From contig CP143946.1 of NCBI GenBank assembly GCA_036419695.1, positions 4,644,001-4,708,000 of the forward strand: a DNA stretch of 64,000 nucleotides, written 5' to 3'. The notes beneath the pieces are model-generated. The model was not told the origin of the DNA. It ran no database searches and worked only from the letters and a program-made list of their open reading frames with translations. Positions 33,116-41,146 of this stretch are shown piece by piece (within the stretch, counting starts at the first letter, position 1; each line of letters starts with the position of its first letter). The position numbers and the translations under genes are program-made. The DNA comes from [Clostridium] symbiosum. GTDB taxonomy: Bacteria; Bacillota; Clostridia; Lachnospirales; Lachnospiraceae.

Positions 33116-34193
33116 AAAGATAAAAATCAGCGATTTATGTTCCCGGCTGGATCCGCAGTACATTGAAGATTTGGATGTGGAAAATATGACAGAATTAAAA
33201 CCTTCTGAACAGCGGATTGAAGATATTGTATTCCAAAAGCTCCGCACAGAACAGGAAACGGCCGCACCGGCCGGGAAAAGAGGAACAATGAAAAAGAAAT
33301 CATGGAAAATATTATTGATCGCAGCCGTCCTATGCCTGTTTTCAACGACCGCATTTGCCATGGCCGGAGGTTTTGACTACTTCCGCTCCATCTTCGGGGA
33401 TACCGTGGACAATGCAAAGCAGGATATTTTGACGCCCCAGATTACCGTATCCGACAGCTCCCGCCAGATGTCCCTGGAAAGCATGCTGACGGACGGTTAT
33501 AAACTTAACCTGATCGTGTCACTGAAAACCATATCCGGCAAGGCGGACGGCGATGTTGAAAAAAAAGAGCCTTTCGACCTGTTCGATGTAACTCTTCAGC
33601 CCTCTGCCTCTGATTCCGGCCGCCAGGAAAATGCCATGTCGTTTACCTGTAATGAACTGACGGAGTTTTCAACCAAAGGCCGGCATTTATATCATATCCA
33701 GATGGATTCTCTGACCGACTGCACGGGCTGGAACATGAAAGTCTCCCTGTCCGACGATCTGGGCGGATTGTCCCTGGAATCAGATATAAAGGGGTCGGCG
33801 GCGGCTACCGAACTCACTATCAATCAGGTTATCGACGACAGCCTGACCATTGAAACACTCCAGATATCCCCTCTGGGCATTCTGGTTATTGGAAATGAAG
33901 GCAATGCCTCCGGCGGGCTTCCCACCCCCTCTGTCAGCCTCATCTTTAAGGATGGGACTCAGGAAGAACTGATCACCCCAAGTTCCTTTGACTCCGGGGA
34001 CGGAGAAACCGTAACCGGTGGCGGCGGCGTTGTTGTCGGAGAAGACCCAATGACAGGGCCGCTTGTGGTCGCAACGTACGGACAGAGAAATCCAAGCGGA
34101 AAACTTGCCATTGCAGGGGAATTCGGGCGGATTATTCAGATAACAGAGGTACAGTCCATTACTGTAAACGGAACCGCATATCCGGTTAATTAA
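33108..34193 (+). CDS. DUF4179-type membrane anti-sigma factor
   Basis: A 361-residue protein with a cytoplasmic N-terminal part (about 1-60; SEQRIEDIVFQKLR), one transmembrane helix (about 64-84; WKILLIAAVLCLFSTTAFAM) and a large extracytoplasmic domain of the DUF4179 type. ATGAGTAA at 33108-33115 serves as start of this gene and stop of the sigma gene. It probably holds the sigma factor at the membrane until an envelope signal releases it. Family details of the outer domain are limited. Confidence 0.85.
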   Translation: MSKKIKISDLCSRLDPQYIEDLDVENMTELKPSEQRIEDIVFQKLRTEQETAAPAGKRGTMKKKSWKILLIAAVLCLFSTTAFAMAGGFDYFRSIFGDTVDNAKQDILTPQITVSDSSRQMSLESMLTDGYKLNLIVSLKTISGKADGDVEKKEPFDLFDVTLQPSASDSGRQENAMSFTCNELTEFSTKGRHLYHIQMDSLTDCTGWNMKVSLSDDLGGLSLESDIKGSAAATELTINQVIDDSLTIETLQISPLGILVIGNEGNASGGLPTPSVSLIFKDGTQEELITPSSFDSGDGETVTGGGGVVVGEDPMTGPLVVATYGQRNPSGKLAIAGEFGRIIQITEVQSITVNGTAYPVN

Positions 34194-34248
34194 TAGGACC
34201 GTTCTTTATTGAATTTCTAAAAAAGACAAAAGCAAATGCAAATTAAAA

Positions 34249-34294
34249 AAGCAGGGAAGGACTCCAAAATCATGGAATTTTTCCCTGCTTATTC
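34249..34294 (+). terminator. Terminator of the sigma/anti-sigma operon
   Basis: AAGCAGGGAA (34249-34258) pairs with TTCCCTGCTT (34281-34290), followed by ATTC. Confidence 0.65.
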
Positions 34295-34312
34295 ATTCTT
34301 TAAATGCTCCCT

Positions 34313-34408
34313 AAGATCCTGATATTCTAAGAGCCTGATATGTCAAGAGCCTGCTATTCCAGAATCCTGATCTTTAAAGAGCCTGATGTCTTGATGTTCT
34401 GATCCCCT
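34313..34408. repeat. Six 16-bp imperfect tandem repeats after the hydrolase gene
   Basis: Units begin at 34313, 34329, 34345, 34361, 34377 and 34393 with exact 16-bp period and the core AAGAGCCTGATATTCT. The array lies just past the 3' end of the minus-strand hydrolase gene, between convergent genes. Confidence 0.85.
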
Positions 34409-34414
34409 ATTTTT

Positions 34415-35173
34415 CTAAACTCCAAAGAATTCTTTTGCAAGCTCTGAAAATTCCTCCGCATTTGTCAGCATGGCCGGATGTCCGCCGGAAGGAAAGAGGT
34501 GCAGCTTTGCACCAGGTATTTTATCCGCCATATCCCTGAATGTTCTTTCTATGTCCATTCTCCCCGCAAACTCATCATCTTCCATGCTTGCCGTCAGAAG
34601 AACCGGTACGTTTAACTTCGCCAGATCTTTGTGGAAGAATCTTTTTACGGACTTCTCATGCCTGATGATAACGTCCGTATCATTGTCAACGACACTTTCC
34701 CAGTCGCTGCCATGGCAGTATTCCCAAAGCAGACGCATTTGTTCAAGGGTCTTAGCCTGTCCGCGTTCTTCCCGGACGGTATCAGCCCAGGAGCTGAGGA
34801 CGCTTTCCCCCTCAAAACTGTCTGCAATTACTTTGTCAACCAGATCCTCACGTTCCAACGCCACATTCAGGGCGGCCAGCGCCCCTCCGCTTGTCCCGAT
34901 CAGGTTCACCTTTTCATACCCCTTAAGTAATATCAGTTCAATAATCTGCATCGCCTCATCATACCAGAAATCCACCGGGAATTCTTTGAGCCGGTCGGAG
35001 TTTCCATGCCCCAGGAAATCTACCAGAATCACGTTAAAGTCATTCTTGTACAGGTCAGCCACCCCGCCGAACATCTTTGACGAAACACTGTTGCCGTGCA
35101 GCAAAAACAGCGGCTGACCGGAACCAGCTTCTTCATAATAAACATTTTTATCCGCATATTTGAAAAATGCCAT
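34415..35173 (-). CDS. Alpha/beta fold hydrolase
   Basis: A 252-residue cytosolic esterase/peptidase-like protein. The oxyanion HGNSV follows FLLHG near residue 26, the nucleophile is Ser95 in LIGTSGGALA (the GXSXG elbow), and the likely catalytic histidine is in SGGHPAML near the C-terminus. GGAGG lies 8 bases before the ATG at 35173. Substrate unknown. A 16-bp tandem repeat array begins just beyond its stop codon. Confidence 0.85.
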   Translation of the reverse strand: MAFFKYADKNVYYEEAGSGQPLFLLHGNSVSSKMFGGVADLYKNDFNVILVDFLGHGNSDRLKEFPVDFWYDEAMQIIELILLKGYEKVNLIGTSGGALAALNVALEREDLVDKVIADSFEGESVLSSWADTVREERGQAKTLEQMRLLWEYCHGSDWESVVDNDTDVIIRHEKSVKRFFHKDLAKLNVPVLLTASMEDDEFAGRMDIERTFRDMADKIPGAKLHLFPSGGHPAMLTNAEEFSELAKEFFGV

Positions 35174-35251
35174 CTCCGCCACCTCCATAAAATCAATTTA
35201 TAATCCTATTATACCAGCACAGGCATGGCGGTTAAACTTCCTGTTTGTTTA

Positions 35252-35569
35252 TCAAATGATTATGTTCTGCGGTTCAGGCGTCATACAAAAATCTATATTC
35301 TGTTCTTTCTCTTTTTTAAGTATCCGCCGGATGCTCTTTTCGGCCAGATAGTATTTTTCCGACAGCATCACGGTACTCATCCCACTTTGGTAATCCCGGT
35401 ATATCCCGTTGTTGCGGGCTGCCAGTACCTGTCTTGTATCCGTATTTTCTCCCCAGCACTTTTTATTGGATTCTTTTTTGGGGATGTAGATTGCCTGGCC
35501 GTCTATGTACTCCTGTATCTGCGCCACAATCTCTTCCGGCAGTAAATCGTATACATTTCGATAGCTCAC
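35252..35569 (-). CDS. CD3324 family protein (HTH-like)
   Basis: A 105-residue protein matching the clostridial CD3324 family: PEEIVAQIQEYIDGQAIYIP, the PKKESNKKCWGENTDTRQ segment, and a C-terminal HTH-like stretch LSEKYYLAEKSIRRIL related to Mor-type DNA-binding proteins. Translation starts at GTG with AGGAGG 6 bases upstream. Its role is undescribed; a DNA-binding function is likely from the fold. Confidence 0.8.
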   Translation of the reverse strand: MSYRNVYDLLPEEIVAQIQEYIDGQAIYIPKKESNKKCWGENTDTRQVLAARNNGIYRDYQSGMSTVMLSEKYYLAEKSIRRILKKEKEQNIDFCMTPEPQNIII

Positions 35570-35600
35570 TCTGCGCCTCCTAATTTATAATTTCAGGATT

Positions 35601-35661
35601 GCAAAGGCTATTATCCACGATTATGTTAAATTTTTAAATTTTAGTGTGTCATAGCCTTTGC
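35601..35661. terminator. Inverted repeat between the GNAT and CD3324 genes
   Basis: GCAAAGGCTAT (35601-35611) and ATAGCCTTTGC (35651-35661) form a perfect 11-bp stem with an AT-rich loop that holds a second small palindrome (AAATTTTTAAATTT). It may end the GNAT transcript. Confidence 0.45.
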
Positions 35662-35723
35662 TATGCACAGCCACTTACTCCACAACCCATTCAGGCGCCT
35701 CCTTTACTCATTACATCCGTATT

Positions 35724-36137
35724 TTAAATCTTATTACTGAAATTACAAATCTGCATGGACACTCCGTCTTCCATTACTTCAAAACCGAACTTTTTGTAAA
35801 AAGCGGCGTTTTTGCTCTCCTCCGGCATGATTTCAATGTAGAGATAGTCCCTGTACTTTTCCTTGACCATCCGGACCATCGTTCCTGCAATGCCATGCCC
35901 CTGGTAGTGCGGATTGACCAGTACATAATGCAGATAGGCAAGCAGTTCGCCATCGTCCAGCAGCCTGACAAGACCGGCCAGCCTGTCTCCGTCCCATGCC
36001 GTGATTACGGTAGAGGAGTTCATCAGAGCCTTATATAACCGGCTCGGATACTGACCTGATATCCATCCCACGGACAAGAATAATTCCTGCACCTGTTCCT
36101 GGGTAAATTTCTTCTCTTCCGTATAAACAATCTCCAT
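35724..36137 (-). CDS. GNAT family N-acetyltransferase
   Basis: A 137-residue acetyl-CoA-dependent acetyltransferase. Motif A reads YVLVNPHYQGHGIAGTMV (the acetyl-CoA pyrophosphate loop QGHGIAG), preceded by AGLVRLLDDGE (beta4) and followed by NAAFYKKFGFE (motif B). Size and order are typical of the YjdF/YpeA-like small GNATs. Substrate unknown. It stands alone. Confidence 0.9.
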   Translation of the reverse strand: MEIVYTEEKKFTQEQVQELFLSVGWISGQYPSRLYKALMNSSTVITAWDGDRLAGLVRLLDDGELLAYLHYVLVNPHYQGHGIAGTMVRMVKEKYRDYLYIEIMPEESKNAAFYKKFGFEVMEDGVSMQICNFSNKI

Positions 36138-36184
36138 AAGCGTTATCCCCCGACGGATTTAAATTTATATTTGTCTTTATTATA

Positions 36185-36511
36185 TCACCGAAAACACGTC
36201 TGCACCAGAACCATATACAAAACGGTTCCTCCGCCGATGCTCAAAAGCGTATTCTTTTTCCACTTATGAAGGATGTAAATAAAAAGAACGGCTATTCCCT
36301 CGGGCGCTCCGTGATACGGCGTATAAAAAGCGTCTTTCAGACTGTAAACCACCAGCAGTCCAATCACGGCATAGGGCAGCACCGTTCCAAGGTAGGCAAT
36401 ATAGGGCGGAGGTGTCTTGCCCTCCGGGAATATGAGGAATGGAAGAAATCTTGTGAGCATCGTCCCCAGTACGACAACGAAAATCGTAATCACACTTTGA
36501 ATAGTAGTCAT
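36185..36511 (-). CDS. azlD: AzlD-like branched-chain amino acid exporter subunit
   Basis: A 108-residue membrane protein with four hydrophobic segments and the AzlD landmarks TRFLPFLIFP and YLGTVLPYAVIGLLVVYSLKD. It pairs with AzlC to export branched-chain amino acids (and some analogues). Its start overlaps the azlC stop by four bases, so translation is coupled. Confidence 0.9.
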   Translation of the reverse strand: MTTIQSVITIFVVVLGTMLTRFLPFLIFPEGKTPPPYIAYLGTVLPYAVIGLLVVYSLKDAFYTPYHGAPEGIAVLFIYILHKWKKNTLLSIGGGTVLYMVLVQTCFR

Positions 36512-37200
36512 TGTGCCGCCTCCTTACTTATTTTCTTTCTGTCCAGTGTAAAACACAGGATAATCAGCGCCATGGCCGGTATGATGAAGCTCCGGCTTCC
36601 GAAAACCAACAGGCAGAGCAGAGAACACGCGAGTCCCGTGAGGGCGGAACGGTGATCTTTTGTCTCCTCCCACTGGTTGATGAACATCACAACAAACAGG
36701 GCAACCATCACAAATTCAATGCCCGTTGTATCAATATGTATGACATATCCCAGCAGCGCTCCCAGGGTGGCCCCGGCAACCCAGTAGATTTGATTGAGCA
36801 TGGTTACAAAAAACATAAACCATCCCCTGTCTACCCCCGGCAGCATCGTTGCCGTGCAGTTAATCATGAACGCTTCATCGCACATCCCGAAAATCAGATA
36901 CGGCTTTTTCCAGCCCATATTCTTATATTTATCCAGCATGGAAATCCCATAAAACAGATGACGGGCGTTGACCATCAGTGTCAGACAGAACGCGTAAAAC
37001 GGGTTAAACGCCGACAGCAGCAGATTCACGGTGACGAACTCCATTGAGCCCGCATAGATAAAGAAACTCATAAGCATCGGATAAACAAAAGAAAATCCTT
37101 TGCTTCTCATCAGGAACCCATAAGACATTCCGATAAATAGGAAACCCACACAAATTGGTATTGTGTAAGGCAAGGCGGCTCTGAATGCTTTCATTTTCAT
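36508..37200 (-). CDS. azlC: AzlC-like branched-chain amino acid exporter
   Basis: A 230-residue membrane protein with about seven hydrophobic segments. Typical AzlC motifs are PICVGFLFIGMSYGFL, YAGSMEFVTVNLLLS and LTLMVNARHLFYG. It is the first gene of the azlCD pair and is divergent from the XRE-cupin regulator, the usual arrangement for this exporter. Confidence 0.92.
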   Translation of the reverse strand: MKMKAFRAALPYTIPICVGFLFIGMSYGFLMRSKGFSFVYPMLMSFFIYAGSMEFVTVNLLLSAFNPFYAFCLTLMVNARHLFYGISMLDKYKNMGWKKPYLIFGMCDEAFMINCTATMLPGVDRGWFMFFVTMLNQIYWVAGATLGALLGYVIHIDTTGIEFVMVALFVVMFINQWEETKDHRSALTGLACSLLCLLVFGSRSFIIPAMALIILCFTLDRKKISKEAAQ

Positions 37201-37285
37201 AACTTCATTTCTCCCTGTTTTTCTTGATCTTTTATCAAAGTTTTTTTATACTGTTCTATATGTTTATAAAATATTGAACACTCGT

Positions 37286-37314
37286 TTGATTCAGCGAACA
37301 AATCGTTTTATATA
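37286..37314 (+). promoter_or_regulatory. Likely promoter of the XRE-cupin regulator in the azl divergent region
   Basis: TTGATT (37286-37291), 17 bases, TATATA (37309-37314). The region also carries related CGAACAAATCGTT and CAATCGTTCG sequences that could be regulator sites serving both directions. Confidence 0.45.
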
Positions 37315-37361
37315 TCATACAATCGTTCGTTATATCTGTCAAGTCAAGAGAGGGGTATTAC

Positions 37362-37913
37362 ATGGATCTTGGAAAAATTATTGCACTCAACTTAAAGCTG
37401 CTCCGCACCGAACGCAACCTGACGCTGGGACAGTTATCAAAAATATCGGGTATCAGTAAGGCCATGCTTTCGGATATTGAAAAGGGAGGCAGCAATCCGA
37501 CCATCAATACCATCTGGAAAATTGCCAACGGCCTGAATGTGCCATATACCAGATTAATGGAAGAAATAGAGAAAAAAGCGACCGTAATCCGGAAATCCGA
37601 CTCCATGATGCAGACCGATGAGACGAAACATTACCGGGTGTACTGTTATTTTACAAGCACCCCGGTCCGCAATTTCGAGTTATTCTATGTAGAACTGGAC
37701 GCCGAATCGTCCAATGCCTCGATCGGACATTCCGAAAAGGCAGAGGAGTATATTTATGTTATCCAGGGGGAGCTGGTGCTTCACACGGAAACAGAAGATT
37801 ATACACTGAACGAGGGGGATTCCCTTGTGTTTGATTCCTCCATTGCGCACACCTACATCAACCGCAGAAATACGCTCCTTACCTTTATGGTGGTAAACTT
37901 CTATCCAAACTAG
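37362..37913 (+). CDS. XRE family regulator with C-terminal cupin domain
   Basis: A 183-residue regulator. The N-terminal helix-turn-helix (about 8-62) includes LTLGQLSKISGISKAMLSDIE and NPTINTIWKIANGL. The C-terminal cupin barrel (about 105-180) includes SEKAEEYIYVIQGELVL and EGDSLVFDSSIAHTY. Such proteins bind a small molecule in the cupin and control an adjacent transporter; here the divergent azlCD exporter is the obvious target. Confidence 0.9.
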   Translation: MDLGKIIALNLKLLRTERNLTLGQLSKISGISKAMLSDIEKGGSNPTINTIWKIANGLNVPYTRLMEEIEKKATVIRKSDSMMQTDETKHYRVYCYFTSTPVRNFELFYVELDAESSNASIGHSEKAEEYIYVIQGELVLHTETEDYTLNEGDSLVFDSSIAHTYINRRNTLLTFMVVNFYPN

Positions 37914-37977
37914 GAAGGTATGAAGATATAACCAGCACTGATATAAAAACACCGGTATTGGAATACGGATGTCAACC

Positions 37978-38011
37978 CCCCCTGTACGGATCATTTAATC
38001 CATACAGGGGG
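37978..38011 (+). terminator. Hairpin after the XRE-cupin gene
   Basis: CCCCCTGTA (37978-37986) pairs with TACAGGGGG (38003-38011), followed by TGTTTC. The T-tract is weak. Confidence 0.5.
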
Positions 38012-38038
38012 TGTTTCATCTACAGAAGCTTTAACGCA

Positions 38039-38140
38039 TTTACTGCTTTAATTCTTTTACTGCTTTAACTCTTTTACTGCCTTAACGCTTTTACTGCCTT
38101 AACTCTCTTACAGCCTTAACTCCCTTACAGCTTCAGCCCC
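38039..38140. repeat. Six 17-bp tandem repeats built on the stop codon of the TIGR00300-family gene
   Basis: Units begin at 38039, 38056, 38073, 38090, 38107 and 38124 with exact 17-bp period. On the minus strand each reads roughly GAGAGTTAAGGCAGTAA. The first unit is the end of the gene itself (GGGGCTGAAGCTGTAA, with the stop codon), and the others follow it. Confidence 0.88.
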
Positions 38141-39234
38141 TTACTCACATTCACAACAAAATCCTGCACATTGGTTACGATTCCCTTTGCCGACAGGCTG
38201 CCTCGATCACCCAGCTTATTCACCGCGAACTCCGAGATATCTACGGTATAGAAATAGACCTGCCGAATTGTTCCGTCCGGCATCACGCGGAAGGACGGCG
38301 TCATGTTACCCGTTGCAACGGAATGAAGCGTGGTCGCCATACAGATGACCGTAGTTGCCTTGCTGATGCATTTTCTCATGGCGTCCTGGCCCTCATAAAC
38401 GTTGGCGTGAACCTCGGGAAGAGGCCCGTCGTCGCGGATGGAGCCGACCAGCACAAACGGAACTTCCTTCTTAACGCAGCTGTAAATAATGCCGTTGTCA
38501 ATTCCCTCTTTCTCAATAAAAGCAGGAATGGAGCCGTGGTATTTTACCTTATTAATCGTATCAATATGATTGTAATGGCCTCCCTGGTAGCTCTGCTGCG
38601 TATAAATATCCTGCCCGAGCGCCGTTTTCAAATAAGCTCCTTCCAGATCATGAGTCGCCAGAGCATTTCCGGCCAGCAGCGCGTCTACATAGCCGTTCAT
38701 CACCAGCTTTGAGAACGCCGCCCGGGAATCGGCATCAAACGCACAGGCCGGGCCGAGTACCCAGGCCACATAGCCGTGTTCCTTCTCATATTCCAACAGC
38801 TCGTAGATATTGTCATAGTCCCTGGAAAAAGCGGTCTCCCTGGAACGGCTCTGGCGGAAGGCAAACGATTCCTGGCTGTCTGCCCCGTTTGCAGCGTTTC
38901 CAGAAAACTCATTGAAACCGTCCGGGTACACATAAATCCCGTCTTCTCCATTTTCCGTCCTGCCCGTGAATACCATATCGCCCTGTTTCAGGTTCCTGAA
39001 TTCGCGGACGAAAATTTTCTCATTCTCATAGACTGCAACACAGTCCATCCGGCTCTCTTCAGCCAGCAGCCAGCGGCCCCCCACCTTAAAATACTCCGGG
39101 AAAATTGTGGTTGCATGATATCCGTCCGGAGCGACTCTGTCAAACGGAGCCGGCTCAAACTTGGCTTCCGGCGCCTCCGTAAACCGGGGCAGAGTAAAAT
39201 CCGGGGGCTGATACGTTTTTAATTGAAATGACAT
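38125..39234 (-). CDS. TIGR00300/LOR-SDH domain protein (ornithine cyclodeaminase-like)
   Basis: A 369-residue protein. The C-terminal two thirds is the conserved region shared by archaeal-type ornithine cyclodeaminases and by plant LOR/SDH and cyanobacterial ArgZ/AgrE: GPACAFDADSRAAFSKLVMN, DALLAGNALATHDLEGAYL, GGHYNHIDTINKV, and TLHSVATGNMTPSFRVMPDG. The N-terminal part (about 30-120) corresponds to the LOR-like lead domain. It may bind NAD and act on ornithine or arginine, but the function of stand-alone bacterial members is not settled. GGGAGG lies 8 bases before the ATG at 39234. Confidence 0.75.
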   Translation of the reverse strand: MSFQLKTYQPPDFTLPRFTEAPEAKFEPAPFDRVAPDGYHATTIFPEYFKVGGRWLLAEESRMDCVAVYENEKIFVREFRNLKQGDMVFTGRTENGEDGIYVYPDGFNEFSGNAANGADSQESFAFRQSRSRETAFSRDYDNIYELLEYEKEHGYVAWVLGPACAFDADSRAAFSKLVMNGYVDALLAGNALATHDLEGAYLKTALGQDIYTQQSYQGGHYNHIDTINKVKYHGSIPAFIEKEGIDNGIIYSCVKKEVPFVLVGSIRDDGPLPEVHANVYEGQDAMRKCISKATTVICMATTLHSVATGNMTPSFRVMPDGTIRQVYFYTVDISEFAVNKLGDRGSLSAKGIVTNVQDFVVNVSKGLKL

Positions 39235-39429
39235 GATAAATTCCTCCCTGTAGTTCTGTATTGGTTGTCGGTTACACACCGCGGCCATTCTTCTATAACT
39301 AATTTATCATATTTCGATACTTCCAACAACCACCTGAAAACTATTACAGGGTATCAGGTTTAGCGGCATATGTATCCTCGCGGAGCGTTTTTTGTTCATA
39401 GGACGTAATTTCTTATGAATTAAAAAAGC

Positions 39430-39468
39430 CTGCCGGTTTTCTCTTGAAAGGGGAGTGAAAACCGGCAG
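39430..39468 (-). terminator. Terminator downstream of the 39.7-46 kb catabolic operon
   Basis: CTGCCGGTTTT (39430-39440) pairs with AAAACCGGCAG (39458-39468). On the minus strand the stem is followed by GCTTTTTTAA. The 39235-39735 gap also holds the CoA-transferase remnant; nothing else was recognised. Confidence 0.8.
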
Positions 39469-39531
39469 TGTATTTACACCCTGTAGCATGTGGGATGTAA
39501 GCAATCTGTATCTTTTTTATATATTTCTCTT

Positions 39532-39690
39532 TTAAATTAGACCTAGTTCTTTTGCCTGGAAGGTAAGTTCTTCTCTGAAGTTTGGATGTGAAACACGGAT
39601 CAGTTACCTGGCCCGCTCCATATGCTTTTGGATGCAGGAAAACGATATGGTACTGACATTTCCAGCGAGTGTGCGATAAATCTCTATTGC
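39532..39690 (-). pseudogene. 3' remnant of a second CoA-transferase gene
   Basis: The minus strand at 39532-39603 reads LIRVSHPNFREELTFQAKEL and then GLI-stop. This matches the end of the intact CoA-transferase at 43806-45104 (LIRVSHPKFREELEFSGRKL). Just upstream ERAR-stop replaces the intact EKAKE, so the conserved glutamate codon is now TAA, and a scrambled RTLAG segment lies near 39670. The composition is closer to the host than to the neighbouring operon. Confidence 0.7.
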
Positions 39691-39735
39691 CCTTTTGATC
39701 TGTCTCCTCTGTTTAAATTTATCTGTTTGTTATAT

Positions 39736-41106
39736 TTATGCCTCCTCTGCTTTGTATGTTTCTTTTGTGCATAGACTTACAAGAACATAAGCAATTGCAG
39801 CAGGAAGTACAGGTAGTACGCTTGCATATGGTAAAGGTAAAATTTTACTTGCATCCAAAAGGGTAAGTCCAATACCTACAATTGCACTGGCTATTGCTCC
39901 TTTTGCATTTCCCCTCTTCCACAGAAGCCCACCAAGAAATGGTACCATACATCCGGCTACCATAAATGAATATGTAAGTGAAAGTAATGAAATAATATTT
40001 GTAAACATCAATGCCATCATAAGCGCTACAGCACAAACAACAATATTTAAAATATTAGCCATCTTTTTAAGTTCCGCTTCCTTTGCGTCCTTTTTTATCA
40101 TCCCTGCATAAATATCATGAACCACTGTTGCAGATATGGCCAAAAAACTCATATCAGCAGTGGACATTACCGCCGATAAGACGGATGCAATTAAAATGGC
40201 ACCAAGAATTGGCGGAAATTCTGCCAAAACAACCTTAAAAAAGATAGAAGATGCCGGCGCATCCGGAAAAGCTGCCGCCCCATACATACCTATAACAACA
40301 GGCATACAAGCCAATGGAAGAATCAGTAATCCTGCAAGCAAATGTCCTTTTACAGCGATAGCATCTGTTTTTGCTGATGAAGCACGCTGAAAATTTCCCT
40401 GATCCGTAAAATTTGCCAACGCCACCGGTACAAACAACATGAGCCAAGTAGACACATCAAATGGTATCAATTCAAACTGGCTAGCCGGCAATGTACTGGT
40501 AATAATCCCCCAGCCGCCTTTTAATAAGATAAAAGCAGTAGCTGCAATAAGACCAATCCCTATGATCAAAGTCTGGATAACCGATGTCATATAGGCTCCC
40601 CAAAGTCCCGACATAGATGCATAAATTAGAACAACAACGGTCGTAATGACTGCTCCTATTGTACCGCTATAACCAAATCCTTCAAAAATTGCCTTTCCTG
40701 CCATAATCTGTGCTCCTAAAATCCCCAGATAGGCAAATGCTGTCGAAACACTATATATTAAGCGCGTTCCTTTATCTTTGTACCTTTCCAAATAATAGTC
40801 AGACAAAGTGACATAACCCTTCCTATGAATTAATCTCGCCACTGTTGTTGCAAAAAGGAGATAAGAAAGTGCACAACCCACACCATACCATACTCCGCCA
40901 AACCCACTTGTTACCGCACTTTCTGCCCCTCCTATTACAAACCCACTACCGATATGGGCACCGATTCCAGTGCCAATAATCATTATAATTGTTGATTGTT
41001 TACTGGCTGTTAAATACTCACTGAAATTAGATGCATACCTTTTGCCATAAATACCAATTCCCAGCATTAGTAATAGATAACACCCCAACACAATAATAAT
41101 CTGCAT
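39736..41106 (-). CDS. Sodium:solute symporter (SSS) family transporter
   Basis: A 456-residue membrane protein with about 13 segments of the SSS/LeuT-like fold. Landmarks are SEYLTASKQS near residue 33, GTGIGAHIGSGFVIGGAESA, and ASVLSAVMSTADMSFLAISA, which holds the conserved Na+-site serine/threonine region. It is the last gene of a five-gene operon encoding CoA-acid metabolism and so probably imports the acid substrate. Base use is clearly AT-richer than in the surrounding genes. Confidence 0.85.
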   Translation of the reverse strand: MQIIIVLGCYLLLMLGIGIYGKRYASNFSEYLTASKQSTIIMIIGTGIGAHIGSGFVIGGAESAVTSGFGGVWYGVGCALSYLLFATTVARLIHRKGYVTLSDYYLERYKDKGTRLIYSVSTAFAYLGILGAQIMAGKAIFEGFGYSGTIGAVITTVVVLIYASMSGLWGAYMTSVIQTLIIGIGLIAATAFILLKGGWGIITSTLPASQFELIPFDVSTWLMLFVPVALANFTDQGNFQRASSAKTDAIAVKGHLLAGLLILPLACMPVVIGMYGAAAFPDAPASSIFFKVVLAEFPPILGAILIASVLSAVMSTADMSFLAISATVVHDIYAGMIKKDAKEAELKKMANILNIVVCAVALMMALMFTNIISLLSLTYSFMVAGCMVPFLGGLLWKRGNAKGAIASAIVGIGLTLLDASKILPLPYASVLPVLPAAIAYVLVSLCTKETYKAEEA

Positions 41107-41146
41107 AAACTCCCCTCCATTTCATCCATCACAGCATCCCACTCTC

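Noticed and set aside
38039..38140. CRISPR array
   Set aside because: The repeats are 17 bp, directly adjacent with no spacers, and no cas genes are present.
39307..39504. 65-residue minus-strand open frame
   Set aside because: No ribosome-binding site, and it spans the terminator hairpin at 39430-39468.
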